A DNA stretch of 64,000 bases, taken from assembly GCF_020921035.1 (NCBI RefSeq), contig NC_063154.1:26017448-26081447 (forward strand). Direction: 5' to 3'. The notes below the pieces were generated by a model. It was not told the DNA's origin. It ran no database searches and saw only the letters and a list, made by a program, of their open reading frames with translations. This DNA comes from Rhodamnia argentea. Taxonomy: Eukaryota > Streptophyta > Magnoliopsida > Myrtales > Myrtaceae. The translations under genes were made by a program, and so were the position numbers. Of the stretch, positions 20,530 to 32,261 are shown in pieces. Each line of letters starts with the position of its first letter. Within the stretch, counting starts at the first letter, position 1.

Positions 20530-23139
20530 GCTCAAATTGAAATTTTTAGTCACAAAAGACATAAATAGATGTTATTTTTGGAGTCCGTACTGAATTAAAA
20601 AGCCAAAGCATGGGGCACGCTCTGTTTTATTTAATTGGGGAAGGACAATGACATTGGTGCATGCTTTAGTATCAAAATTATGGTTTTTCATAATAACATG
20701 TTGTGCATGTGATTCAAAAGAAAATTGGCGACCTCGATTGTTCTCTATTCAAGTAATGTTGGGAAGTGTCAAAAGAACTGCTGTTTATAAATGGAAAAGT
20801 GCACCAGAAGAAGACGAAGAACAAAATAAAATAAATAAATAATTAAATAATTAAATAAATAAAATTCAAAAAAATATTAATATATTATGTCGCCGGATGT
20901 CCTGTGTTGGCCGGCGTCTTCATCAGTGCTAGCTGGCCAAAATTGGTTGGATAAACTGAATTGACACAATTGCAAAATGTTTAGGATTGAATTGACAAAA
21001 AAAAAAAAAACGGTTTAAGACTGAATTGACACAATTGCAATTGATTTAGGACTTTTTTTGGTAACTTTCCCCTTTCAAAATTAAACGTAGAGAAAATGCT
21101 GTGTCGTTCAAAATTAGCCTTATTGTAGTCATTTATGGATATTTTGTTTATATATACGTCATATATAGGGATCAATTCATACCGATTTTTAATTCAAGGA
21201 TCGTGTTAGGAACTCAGTAGTTTAGTGTAGGAATTACGATACAATTTTTTTTGGACGAACACAATTACCGTTGAACTTTCTTTGGGATTAAGGTAATTCA
21301 TTTGGAGGAGAAAAGACTTTAAGGCAAATTGGTTACAATTTCCATTAAAGCAAATGACAGTGCATTTACATTGATTGAGGAAACGAAGTTTCCCTATGTT
21401 ATTATACGGCAAGCAAGTATCGTCGTTCGCACTCTGGCAAAAAAAAAAAAAAAAACAAAGAAAAGAAAAGCATAGACAAGAAAATCAAAGCCTGCATTGT
21501 CTTCAATTAGGCAAGGGTACTATTTTGCACGATGGAATCAGATCATATATGTGCTGCATCATTGATTTCATTTCCTTCAATTTGGTTGCACGAAAAGATG
21601 AAGTCGGAGAAATTATAAGAATCTCTTCCAACATCTCAATATTGAACAAGATATAATAAGTGATGGTGTAAATCCTTTAATGGTTTTCTACTATAGTATG
21701 ATTTTCCTGTTATTTTTTGGGCGTAGTGGTCAGGTGATATCTCAAGTCAAATTCACGCGCTAGATATAGTCCGCCTCCCTAGTCCGACAAAAGATAGACC
21801 ATTCACATTGGAACCGAGACACCTCAAGAATCATGATTTTCATTACCCTACTCATTCTTTTGAACTCTTGATGGAAATTCATCTTTTTGTCGTTTGGTTA
21901 TAGCAACGCTAGTTTCGCGTGGAGGTCGGGCTTCCATCTTGGCAAAATGGAATGTATGGCTAGGTAAAGCAAAAGCTACATACCAAGTGAAGCCGTATAT
22001 AAGTGATTTTCACAAAGCTTTAAACCAATGGCATGTAATAGATAATATTTGACTCCATTAGGACGCTTGAAGTCCAATAGAACGTGTTTCTAGATGGTCG
22101 GAACCTCGTTCAAGGACACACACAAAGAACACCATCCTTTGGCCTTTGGTCCTCTCCATCTAATCCAAAGTCTCACACACGTCTCCAAGGTACAAGGTCA
22201 ACTTCGTGGGCGATGCGTGGGCTACATTTGACCTGCCACGTTCTTCGAAAATCACGCATGCATGCAAAAACGTGGATCTGCAAAAAAAAAAAAAAAAAAG
22301 AGGTATTTTACTTGAAATTTTGTTAATGTTACCTAGAATTTAAAGATAACAATTTGGATGGATTACGTGCATAAACCAGCATTTGCTAGTAGAGCTTAGA
22401 CTTCGCATGCTGTCTTATTGCTTCAAAATGATCCAAGAAATTGTTTTTACTCCATAAAGACTTTTTGTTTGGCCATAATTTAAGTGTGGATTTTCAAAAA
22501 GTACTACAGATCTAAAGAATTGTGATGTCTGTAAATGTTCATAGATTTGATTTATTCTAAATTAGGATCCTGCCCCTCATTTAATATCATGGCATCTAAA
22601 CAAATCGTAGTTTTAGCTAGATTTTGTCGAGGAAAAGTTATTGTATAAAAATATTATTTTATGGATCTACAATGCAGAAATGTGCATCCCTTCTAATATT
22701 TTTTGCACCTAATGTTTTCCCTGATATATATATACACACACGTATTGCATCAGTAGTTGGAAGCATACGGCACCCACCACATACGAGAATCTCGATTTCG
22801 GATACAAAACTCTTTTGATATAATAATACAAGCATGCATGCCTTCTGAACTTATATAGTCCTTGGTCAATAAAATAGGAAAACTACAATGGAATGCGACC
22901 CATCATTTTTTTTTCTAATTTTGAATGGGATAATAAGAATTAGAATGCATTATTTTATAGCTGCTACATTGCATTTAGACAACTAGAATATCAACATCTG
23001 AAACATGTGTTACAGTGAAACATTTTCCTTGTTTAATCGACATCCTTTACCCATATGTACTTCTCTTGCTTTGTCCATTCATGGTCACCCAGGAAAAGTC
23101 TTCAACCGAACACTCTCTCTCTCGAAAAAAAAAAAGGAA
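20530..23139. other. ERF3 upstream intergenic block (paralog of 4220-6842)
   Basis: No gene is seen. It is collinear with the ERF1 upstream block, including the half MITE (20.91-21.07 kb), an (AAAT/AATT)n run at 20822-20862 and the recurring GGCGTAGTGG, GCTTGAAGTCCAATAG and GGAAGCATACGGCACCC blocks. Confidence 0.8.
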
Positions 23140-23313
23140 ATGGGAAGAAAATGCTTGGGTGCATTAATATTTCCTAGGAAGGATGAACCCCATTCTCATT
23201 TCGACATTCTCGAGTCTATGGGCTGTCATCTTCTAGAAGATGACATCTACATTGACGACGACGTGTGCCGTCGGAGCTCGACCTTCGCTGATTTAGTTAA
23301 ATTCCTGCTATAA
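23140..23313 (+). pseudogene. AP2-less ERF N-terminal fragment (57 codons), second copy
   Basis: This is the paralog of 6843-7016. It has the same MGRKCLGALIFP start, FDILESMGCHLLEDD, RRSSTFADL and stop position. All six base differences from the first copy are non-synonymous (for example Q to H, I to M, C to F). It resembles the ERF N-terminus without any AP2 domain. Confidence 0.55.
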
Positions 23314-23839
23314 GACTTTAAGGATTTTGACCCTTGATGAATGATTCAGAATTGTATAAGTTCCCTATATTTCTTTGTTCACATAATAATGGAGATTAGA
23401 TAACCTTATTTATAGGCTTCACCAGATGATTATTCAGGGATATGCACAATCAAAGGGAGATATGAACATTCACAATCAAAAGGAGATTAAAAAAAAAAAA
23501 CCTCCTAGATATATGCGCAACTTGAAATCTATGGAGAATGAAGTGATATATAAAAAATTCCTAGACATGTCTCTAATAAATCTATCAATTTTACAGAGAA
23601 TTCATATCAAACTTTTTTAATCTTTTTTTATAAATAACGAGCTAACTAGCAAATACTCTTCTTAAGTATTATACTTAACGATAGTACTATCTTGATCTTT
23701 GCAATTTGGCTTCGTAACTTAAGTTAGGCGACATCCAAGAGTCGACCATATTGACGATCTCTCTCTCTTTTTTCATGGAGATCTCATTTTCAGAGATCAA
23801 TGCATGATTGAGATTTATCGAGGCATCGAGAGCAAGACA

Positions 23840-23941
23840 ATGAATACAGAAGGAGAAGGAACGACATTGGAGTTCACTCTGACATCGGTAGTTGCCGCTG
23901 TTTGCTCAGTAATTGCCGCAATCGAGCAGTTCCTTCACTAG
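23840..23941 (+). CDS. Possible 33-residue hydrophobic micro-ORF, second copy
   Basis: This is the counterpart of 7491-7592. The frame is intact and same length (MNTEGEGTTLEF .. AAIEQFLH). The residue changes are G to E, M to T and M to S; other differences are silent. The family is unknown, and expression is unknown. Confidence 0.25.
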   Translation: MNTEGEGTTLEFTLTSVVAAVCSVIAAIEQFLH

Positions 23942-24216
23942 ACTAATCTGCAGAAACTTTTGTCCTGCTTTTTCCTACTTGGTTGCCTTTATCTGCTTCC
24001 GACCTTTCGCGTTTTCGTCAAAGTTCGCTTTGCGAGCTCATGAAGAGATTATTTGCTTGGAAATAGAATGTTCATAGTGTAGACTGGTATGTCAAACTCT
24101 TATGGCTACTATGTTCACATCGCTCCCAGAAACCACAGGAGAAACATGGAACCAGTCATTAAAAGTTGGGAAATTCCCAGTTCTGAAACTTGACCCATCT
24201 TGATTGGTACTGATAG

Positions 24217-24342
24217 TTTCCAGAAGATAAATTGCCTGATTGACTTTTCATTGATCAAGACAATGTCTTTGGAGCTTGCACAATCAAATTAAATACTGTT
24301 CATCCCGCCTCAACAAACCCACATCCATTATGGGAAAGGATA
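24217..24342 (-). pseudogene. ERF 3'-end stub, second copy
   Basis: It has the same organisation and break point as 7877-7992: the ERF 3' landmark, a TTCATCCCGCCTCAACAAACCCACATCC remnant of the last codons, then an abrupt change at GGAAAGGATACGGCCC. No coding capacity remains. Confidence 0.7.
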
Positions 24343-24584
24343 CGGCCCAAAATTTTTGTTACGCTACTTTTTCTAACATAGTGCATCATTAATTGGAAGC
24401 ATATATACGGCACCCACTGGATACGATCATAGCAATGTCTAATTCAAAACTCTTTTGATATAATAATACACGCATGCATGCGTTCAGTACTTTCTAGTCC
24501 TTGTTCAATAAAATTGAAAAAGCACGCGACCCATCACTTTTCTTTTAATTTTGCATGGGATAGTTAAGAATTAGAATACATTAA

Positions 24585-25526
24585 GGCTCCATTTGTTTTG
24601 TGGAAAATATAGCATTTTTAGAAAATATTTTCCAGAAAGCCATTTTCCAAGAAAATGACAAAACTTTCTGTCATTTGGCTAAAGTCTAAAAATGCTCTGA
24701 AAAACAATTTCTACCGTTTGGCACAACAATAATTTTTCTAGAAAAAATTATCAAATAATTAGTATTTTTAATTATTTTACTTTTTAATAACTTGTTTTAA
24801 AAAAATTTCCCTTTTTTTCTTCTTTCTTCTGGAAGATTGTCAGCTTCTTCCTTCTATTGTAATTTCTTCATCAACCAGTTGCCGGCCACGGTGATGGCCG
24901 GCGACCGGCCACAATCAAGTTGAACCTCACCCCAGCTTGCCCGAGGCAGGCGAGCTCAGGCCAAGCCTCACCAGGCTCGAGCAAGGCTTCGAATCGCCGG
25001 ATCCAGAGAGGCTCGACCCGAGCTCACCAATCTTGGGCGAGGGCGAATCTCGTATCGTTGGATTTGCTAGATCCGGCGAGACGAGGCTTCGCTCGATGCC
25101 GACTCGTGAGGCCACGAGCTCCAGAACTGATGAGTTCGCTGCAACTTGTGAGGTCTTGATCTCTCCGTGACTCGCCGAGGAGGTAGATGAAGGAGGCGAT
25201 GAGGGAGACATGGTGGCGATAGGCAGCAACGGCTCCGATGGTTGCGTGAAGAAGATGAAGAAAAAAGAGCGGCTCAGAAAGTAGAAGGCCGTGTGAAGAG
25301 GGAAATGGATGAGATGACGTGAGGGGAGAGGGCACGAGTTTGATAGGAAGAAATTGGAAAATGATTTCCTTCCTTTCACATATGGAAATCATTTTCTGTG
25401 GGTTTAGAAAGAACTTTTCATTGACCGGAAAACATTTTCTTTGACCATTTATTTTCCGCCCCCCAAATATAAGAAATTGGGAAAAATGATTTCCAAAAAA
25501 ACCTTTTTCGTGAAACAAACTTAGTC
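24585..25526. mobile_element. hAT-like non-autonomous element with GC-rich core
   Basis: The left end GGCTCCATTTGTTTTGTGGAAAAT mirrors the right end TTTTTCGTGAAACAAACTTAGTC, and several ATTTTCC/GGAAAAT words lie near both ends. The paralog at about 8227-8235 (ATACATTAATTTGTAGC) is uninterrupted and provides an empty site. The core (24880-25330) is GC-rich with GAGGC/GCGAGG words and no recognisable protein. It is the same family as 48544-49998. The duplication at the ends is not clear-cut. Confidence 0.7.
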
Positions 25527-28500
25527 TAATTAGTAGCTGAAAAGATTACATTAAATAACTAGAACATCAACATTGGAAACATATGATCCAGTCTCGACCT
25601 TAATTGAAGCTTCTTGGAAGCTCCAAAAGAAGCAAATTAAATTAAGAAGAAGTGCGTTTTATGTTTGCTTTAATCCACATCCTCAACCTATACATACTTC
25701 TCTTGCTTCGTCTATTCACATTGACCCATTGAAAGTCTGTGTTAGTATCACATATTGAACCATACCTTTATTTAATAGCCTAAGCTTTTTTAATAGTTCG
25801 ATGTTGTCCTACAAAATCTCACATGATATCAAAACATGATATTAAATCTTTCCAAACCCTATTAGCGTTCATCTAACAGCTTAAGCATGTTAGAATATTA
25901 AATATTGAACCTTTCTCCAAGCCCTATTAGTGTTCATCTAACAGCTTAAGCATGTCAGAATATTAAATATTGAACCTTTCCAAGCCCCAATAGTGTTTAT
26001 CTCATAGCTTAAGCGTATTAAAATATTAAATATTGAACCATATATTTATCTAACAGTTTAAGCTTTTGGAATAGTTGACAATACTTTAGATTGTGAAGAC
26101 TACATAAGCTTCTTCACCTGTTGACTTTTTAAGTTAATGAAATCAATCAAGAATATGCACAATTTATATGTACAATCAAAAAGAGACAAAAAAAAAAAAA
26201 AAAACCCTCCAACATATATGCACAATCTTGAAATCTATGGAGAATCAAGTGAGATACAAAAATCTCCTAGACATGTCTCTAATAGATCTATCAAATTTAC
26301 AGAGAACTGATATTAATATTTAATAAATAGCGAGTTAACTAGCAAGTACTCTTCCTACAATAGTATACTTGAAAGTATTATAAGTAACAGTATTACTCTA
26401 CGGATCTTTGCAATTTGGCTTCATAACTTAGGTCATTGACCATCGGTCGCTTGAACTAGGCGAATGAAGTGACTAGACTACTCCCACAGATGATTATTTG
26501 TTAATTCGTTATTTGGCAGTTCGAATAATTTCATGGGTTATTGGATATTATTTTAAACACATGTTTTCCATGATAAATAATTTGATTCACATCTTACTTT
26601 CTATCTGGCTCCTATGAACGACTCCATTCTTGGAATTCCACTCTTTTCTTTCTGGGTCAATTTTACATACATTTTACAAATTTAGAAACCAACAGCTCTG
26701 TCGCATTCTTGTTAGGTTCAGCTACTCTTTTTTTTTTTCTCCTTTTTTTGTCTATCATATTTAACTAATAAAATAGATGAAAGTCTAATTTGACCTTTAT
26801 CACATGAAGAAAGTTAAGTTCAATGAACCAACACCGGAGTTTATCTCGACTCTTTTTATTTTATCGTAACCATGATTGATGAAGGCATGTTTGGTTCAGC
26901 TTCAAAAAGTGCAACCAAGTCCTATAACTCACCAAATTGATACAATGAAATCCCCTCCATTTTTTTTTTGGGGGGGGGGTCGGAGAAGTCCCCTCCCTTA
27001 ACTACGTCTGATTTGGCTAATTGAAAATGCCGGTGTGGCTGTTTTATTAAATTTTCTTTCCTTGTTAACCTGAACTCAAGTATTAATCAATGCCTAAAAG
27101 CAATGTAGTTATTTTCCCAAATCAATGCTCATTTCATTCGAAACTGACCCTAGAGAAAATGCTTTGCATCATCGGAAATTAGCAGTATAGTACATATTAG
27201 TCGTTGAAGATAGTCAATTAACTTCACGAATGTCCATTTCTCAATGAAACATTTCATTTCTGAAATTCCTTCTCATTAGATTGACGTCATATACGTAGGG
27301 CTTAGTTCATACGGAATTTTAATTCGAGGGATCGTGTTAGTTTATAAGCCATTGAGCGGTAGTTTAGTGTAGGAATTAGGACACACAGTTTTCACTGTAA
27401 TTCGTGATTAGACTGGTTTTTTGTTCTCAATTTCTGATCGAATTGGTTACCCTCAGAAATGTAAATGCAGGGCATGGGTACTAATGTGCATGATGGAATC
27501 AGTCCATCCGCATGTTATGTGGTGAATCATGGATGTCATTTCCTTCATTTTGGTTCCACAAAATTTGATGTCTGAGTAAACATCACCTCGGGTCATCCAA
27601 CATGTATCCTGATAATTCGTCAAGAAATTACGAGAATCTCATCCGATGTCTCAATATTGATCGAGATATGATAAGTAATAGTGTAAATCCTTTAATGGTT
27701 TTTCACTATCGAATAATTTTTCCTTTTATTTTTTGGGCGTAGTGATAAAGTGATATCTTGAGTTAATTTCACACATCTGATAAAGTCCACCTCCATAGTC
27801 TTACCAAAGACAGGGCATTCACATCAGGACCAAGACACCTCATGAAATCACAATTGTCATTAACTTGCTCAATTTCTTAAAGTCCCAATGGAAATTCATT
27901 TCTTTGTCGTTTGGTTATAGCAACGCCAGTTTCACGTGGAGGTCGGACTTTCATCATAACGAAATGGAATGGATCACACAGTCGACTCCATCAAGAAGCT
28001 TGAAGTCCAACAGTACGTGTTTCTAGATGGTCGGACCCACGTTTGAAGGACACACACACAAAAGAACACCTTCCTTTTGCCTTTCGTTCTCTCCATCTAA
28101 ATCCTAAGTCGCACGCACGTCTCGAAGGTGCAAGGTCAACCTCGCGGGCGTTGCGTGGCCATATTTGACCTGCCACGTTCTCCGGTAATCGCGCATGCAT
28201 GCAAAAACATGTATCTGAAAAAAATGTAGTTTACTTGAGATTTTTGTTAATGTTACCTAGAATGTAAAGATACTTATTTGGATGGTTTAGGTGCATGATG
28301 CTATTGGAGCTTAGACTTACGCATGCTGTCTTATTGCTTCACAATTATCCAAGAAATTATTTATTAAAAATATGTCTCGAGTTTGAGTTCATCGAATAAA
28401 GCCCGAGGTGCACTTCCCTGATTTATGATGATGTCATGGTCAAGAAAAGGGAAAGTCCATAGTGAAGATTTCTTTTCCATCTTCATATATTCTTATCGTG

Positions 28501-28590
28501 GGGCTTCTCGTTAAGGCGAATTGAAGCGCCGTTTATTGTGGAGTGCTTGGCAAGGGTTTATCTTCGTTGATTTTATTCACGAAATTATAT
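25527..28590. other. Intergenic ERF-type flank without an ERF gene
   Basis: No gene is seen. It contains tandem repeats of about 64 bases (25862-26070), the empty sites for the 17.45 kb MITE (26545) and for the Mutator-like MITE (27352), a G-rich run at 26972-26981, and the standard ERF-flank blocks (GGCGTAGTG at about 27737, GCTTGAAGTCCAAC at about 27998). The gene expected beside this flank appears to have been lost. Confidence 0.65.
25862..26070 (+). repeat. ~64-base tandem repeat, three to four units
   Basis: The units carry CTAACAGCTTAAGCATGT, AGAATATTAAATATTGAACC and TTTCCAAGCCC(T/C)A. They repeat the LTR-end-like sequence also seen at 1.87 and 16.8 kb, where two units occur. Unit number differs between duplicated flanks. 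Confidence 0.7.
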
Positions 28591-29835
28591 CATGTATCGA
28601 GTGTCGAAGCTGATAAGATTATTTAATTCCTTTGCGAGATTGAGTGATTATTTCGTGAGAAATTGTGAGGCTAAACACTTGTCGGATCGTTTGTTCTATA
28701 ATGGAATTTGTTGCCGTTCTTCCCATGGACATAGGTCTCTACGATTTATTTTCTTATTCTGTTTATTTGTTGTTCGATGGCTTATTCTGCGCAACATTGT
28801 CTTCATTTACTTTTTTGTTTGGCCACAATTTAAGTGCGGATTTTTTAAAATTACCACGGATTTAAAGAGTCGTAATGCCTATAAAGTTTCAGAGATTTGA
28901 TTTATTTTAAATTAAGATTTTGTCCCTCGTTTAATGTCATGTCATCTAACCGAACCGTGGTTCTAGCTAGATTTTATCAGGGAAAAGTTACTGTATAAAT
29001 ATATTATTTTATGGATCTACAGTGCAGAAATAAGCACCACCTCTAAATATTTATTGCACCTGATGTTTACTTTGATTATATATCACACACATAGATATGA
29101 GAATCTCGATGTCGGATATTTGATATATTAATACAGGGATACATGCATTCTGAACTTTATAGTAATTGGTCAATAAATAAGGAAATTATAATAGAATGCG
29201 ACCCGTCTCAATCAAACAATCAACCATCTCTATCCAACAGACAATCAACCACCCACTCGACTCTGACCTATTGCTCACTCGCGATCAAACAACGGCAATC
29301 AACTACCCAGTCAAACAATCTAATTTAATCACCAATTAGTCACGGACAAATAAGAATACCAGAGATTTTAGCGCTGGGTAGTTTGTTTTTTGTTTTAATT
29401 TTAAGGAATAATGACAAATATGATCCTTAATTTCGGCCACTTCTCGTCGGCGTGGTGCCCGCCCACTGCCTTTAAATCTTATTTTTTTCCTTTCTTATTT
29501 AATAAATAATACTTCCTTTAGTAGATATACGCATTGTTCATTGGAGTAAACCAGACCTGCTGCTGCACACATTTATGGCGCTTTCTCTCGAGAAAATATT
29601 AGGTAGGCCGGCCCCTCCACATCAGCTTGGTCCCACCCAATCAGGAAGCGACACATGGCTAGTCGTCCCCGCTCGCGTTACATCTTATTTTCTCCTTTGG
29701 TTTTGGTTGGAACCTCGTTCAAGGACGCACACCGGAACGCCATCCTTTGGACAGAGTCTCGTAGGTACAAAGTGAACCTCGTGTCCGATGCGTGGCTGCA
29801 TTTGACCAATTTAGTGTTTTGATTTCATTTCTACA
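28590..29835. repeat. ERF4 3' flank, duplicated at about 60.04-61.72 kb
   Basis: The paralogs share GAGTGTCGAAGC..GATAAGATTA, the TTGTTTGGCCACAATTTAAGTGCGG block and the CTGCTGCACACATTTATGGCGC block. A patch at 29200-29340 is a loose CAATCAACCA repeat. It has no coding sequence and lacks the smORF remnant present at 60.9 kb. Confidence 0.7.
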
Positions 29836-29893
29836 AAATAAATTGCCTGATTGACTTATCATTGATCATACAATATCATCGCAGTTTGCATAA

Positions 29894-30748
29894 TCAAAGT
29901 ACAAATTGTTCATCCCCACTCAAAAAACCCATATCCAATATGGGAAAAGGGATTGGAGTTCCCAAATCCACCTCAGCATCCGCATTGACCTCTCTCTTTC
30001 TCCTCTTCATCCTAGTCATCAAGCCGTCATCGCTGGACCCGGATGGCGAGCTAGGCTCGGGAGACAAATGCTTGCGGCTGATCCTGACAGGCTCGTACTC
30101 GGCCGAACCGATGAGGTGAGGGAAGTTGACCTTGGCCTTGGACCCCCTCATCTTAAAAGCTGCCCGGTCATAGGCCAATGCCGCATCCTCGGGCTTCTCG
30201 TAAGTCCCGAGCCAAATCCTTGCGCCGTTCTTCTTGGGGTCCCTTATCTCCGCCGCGTATTTCCCCCATGGCCTCCTCCTCACTCCTTTATAATGTGTCT
30301 TCTCGACCGGCATTTGCACCTCCTGCTCCACCATCTCTGGTTTCTTCTCTGTTGCCAAATCAGTGCTGTTGTCATCGACGGTCGTTACTTCGAGATCAAG
30401 TTCTTGATACGAAGCCAGACCAATGCCGTCATAATCAACCGCCGTCACTTCGAAATCAAGTTCTTGATTCGAAGCCGAAGGCATTGTCCACCCGGGATTG
30501 AGCGCGTCGCACATAGCGCCGTACACCAACATGTCCTCCGAGTCGTCGACTTTTAGGGCTAGTTCGCTCCAGCTCTCCGTCAGCAAGAGATCGCTGAAGC
30601 TTGAACTCCATGAGTAGGTGTTTGCAGGAGCTGGTGCATAAAATGTTGGGTTGACACCATCATCATGGTCTTCAAAAAGATGCTCACAGATGGATTTCAA
30701 AACATCCATTCGACCGGTCTCGAAGGGACTGATGATTTCCTGAAGCAT
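29894..30748 (-). CDS. ERF13-like AP2/ERF transcription factor (ERF4), intact
   Basis: A 284-residue single-exon ERF. It has [56 protein letters not shown] and two acidic repeats (about 93-132). AP2 at 152-210 keeps the ERF alanine and aspartate ([17 protein letters not shown]). After it come [18 protein letters not shown], an RRKRE basic patch and an acidic tail ending [10 protein letters not shown]. It is the direct duplicate of ERF8 (31.87 kb away), which has since lost its tail, so this is the functional member of that pair. Nuclear GCC-box binding is expected from the family. Confidence 0.93.
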   Translation of the reverse strand: MLQEIISPFETGRMDVLKSICEHLFEDHDDGVNPTFYAPAPANTYSWSSSFSDLLLTESWSELALKVDDSEDMLVYGAMCDALNPGWTMPSASNQELDFEVTAVDYDGIGLASYQELDLEVTTVDDNSTDLATEKKPEMVEQEVQMPVEKTHYKGVRRRPWGKYAAEIRDPKKNGARIWLGTYEKPEDAALAYDRAAFKMRGSKAKVNFPHLIGSAEYEPVRISRKHLSPEPSSPSGSSDDGLMTRMKRRKREVNADAEVDLGTPIPFPILDMGFLSGDEQFVL

Positions 30749-30865
30749 TTTCGTTTTTTGGCTAGAAATTTTGTAGCTTTGAGATCACTGAATGGGGAAG
30801 GTTGAAGGGAAGATTTGGTTTCTGAAGTGAGAGTGGAGTTGAAAAGAACATGGAAGTGGGAGCAA

Positions 30866-30873
30866 CATTTATA
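30866..30873 (-). promoter_or_regulatory. TATA box of ERF4
   Basis: TATAAATG on the minus strand lies about 120 bases before the start. It is identical to the ERF8 box. Confidence 0.65.
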
Positions 30874-30984
30874 GGTTGAGCTTGACTGGTGGAGTGGTGG
30901 AAGATTGAAGGGACGATTTTGGCTGGAGCTTTTGAGAAAGTGCATTTGGCGAGAACCAATGAGATTCTCAAAAACATGTTTCAA

Positions 30985-31797
30985 ATGCTCAATTTGACTT
31001 TTTTTTAATCAAGAAAGACATAAATTGATATTATTTGTTGATATCCGTACTGAATTGAAAAGCAAAAGCATGGGGCACGCTCCGTTTTATTTAATTGGGG
31101 ACGGACAATGATATTATTGCATGCTTTTGTATTTAGGATATGGTTTCGTATACATTCAATCACATATTCAGCTTGTGATTCAAAAGAAAATTGCAGCATT
31201 GTATTCGTTCTCTATACAGAAATACGGATTTTTCTATGTGATTATAACATTTAATAGATGTTGGCAAGCGTCAAACAATTATGGTTTAAAAATGGAATAA
31301 CTGCAGCAGAATTGTAAATCAAGAAAATGCAGTCAAGTCACAAAGCTTTCAAAATATGCAATCAAGTCCTTAAATTTGCCAAATTGATATCATGATCCCT
31401 CCTTCTTCTTTTTTTTGGGCGGGTGGGGGGGTCGGAGATGTCTCCTTCCTTAATTGTGCCCAATTTGGCTAACCGAGAATGCCATAGTGTTTTATTAATT
31501 TCTCTCGCCTATGTAGCTATTAACTTTAACTCAAGTGTGAATCAATGCCTAAAATGAGTCGTTATTTTCCCAATCAATGCTCTTGTCACTCACAACTAAC
31601 AACAGAGAAAATGCTTTGTGTCGTTGAAAATTTGCAGCATTGTACATATTAGTTGAAGAAAAGCAATTAACTTCACGAATGACCGTTATTTTCTCAATGA
31701 AACATTTCATTTGTGAAATTCTTTTTTATTAGATCCACGTTATCTATAGGGCTCTTTTCATACCAAGTTTTAATTCGAGGATCATGTTAGGTTTTCA
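30985..31797. other. ERF4 upstream intergenic sequence
   Basis: No gene is seen. It holds the AAATTTGCCAAATTGATA / CCCAATTTGGCTAAC repeat around a G-rich run (31318-31520). It is collinear with 62860-63669. Confidence 0.7.
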
Positions 31798-32261
31798 GCC
31801 ATTGAGGAGAAAATTATCAAAAAAATCCAAAATTTATTGCAATTGCGCCAATTCATTCCTAATTTTTTTTTTTAACCAATTTAGTCTTAAACTTTTTGCA
31901 ATTGTGCAAATTTATTCTATTTCGCCAGCCGAAGCCGACATGGTGCCTCCAACATCGATGTGAAATTTTTTTAATAATATTTTAATAAAAAAAATTTTTT
32001 TCTTTTTCTGTTTCCTTTTTTTTTGTTTGAAAAAGAAAAGAAAAAATATAAGAAATTAAAATTTTGAATAATATTAAAATATTATCACAAATCTACCACG
32101 TTAGCATCGACGGCATTACATTAGCTCCAACTAGCCAAATGAACTGAATTGACACAATTGCAAAAAGTTTAGGGCTCGATTGTCCAAAAAAAGTTTAAGA
32201 TTGAATTGGCACAATTGCAATAAGTTTGGGACTTTTTTTTATAATTTTTCTGGCCATTGAG
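31798..32261. mobile_element. Mutator-like MITE with 9-base target duplication
   Basis: The element at 31807-32252 has ends GAGAAAATTATCAAAAAAATCC and GGGACTTTTTTTTATAATTTTTCTG, which are inverted matches. Both are followed inside by repeated CAATTC(A/T)(G/T)TC-type words. GCCATTGAG flanks both sides (31798-31806, 32253-32261), and the flank at 27350-27362 shows the uninterrupted site (AAGCCATTGAGCGG). A 9-base duplication is the hallmark of Mutator-like elements. The same insertion is present at 63670, so it occurred before the ERF4/ERF8 segment was duplicated. Confidence 0.88.

Noticed and set aside
24920..25518. Frames in the GC-rich core of the 24.6 kb hAT-like element
   Set aside because: The predicted peptides are repetitive Ser/Ala/Arg-rich, no homolog is recognised, and the context is transposon interior.
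29906..30556. Long plus-strand frame of 216 codons opposite ERF4 (likewise 61781-62476, 58924-59517, 52504-53010, 35592-35936)
   Set aside because: These are antisense shadows of GC-rich ERF coding sequence. Their predicted proteins (Pro/Arg/His-rich) mirror the AP2 region and have no independent support.
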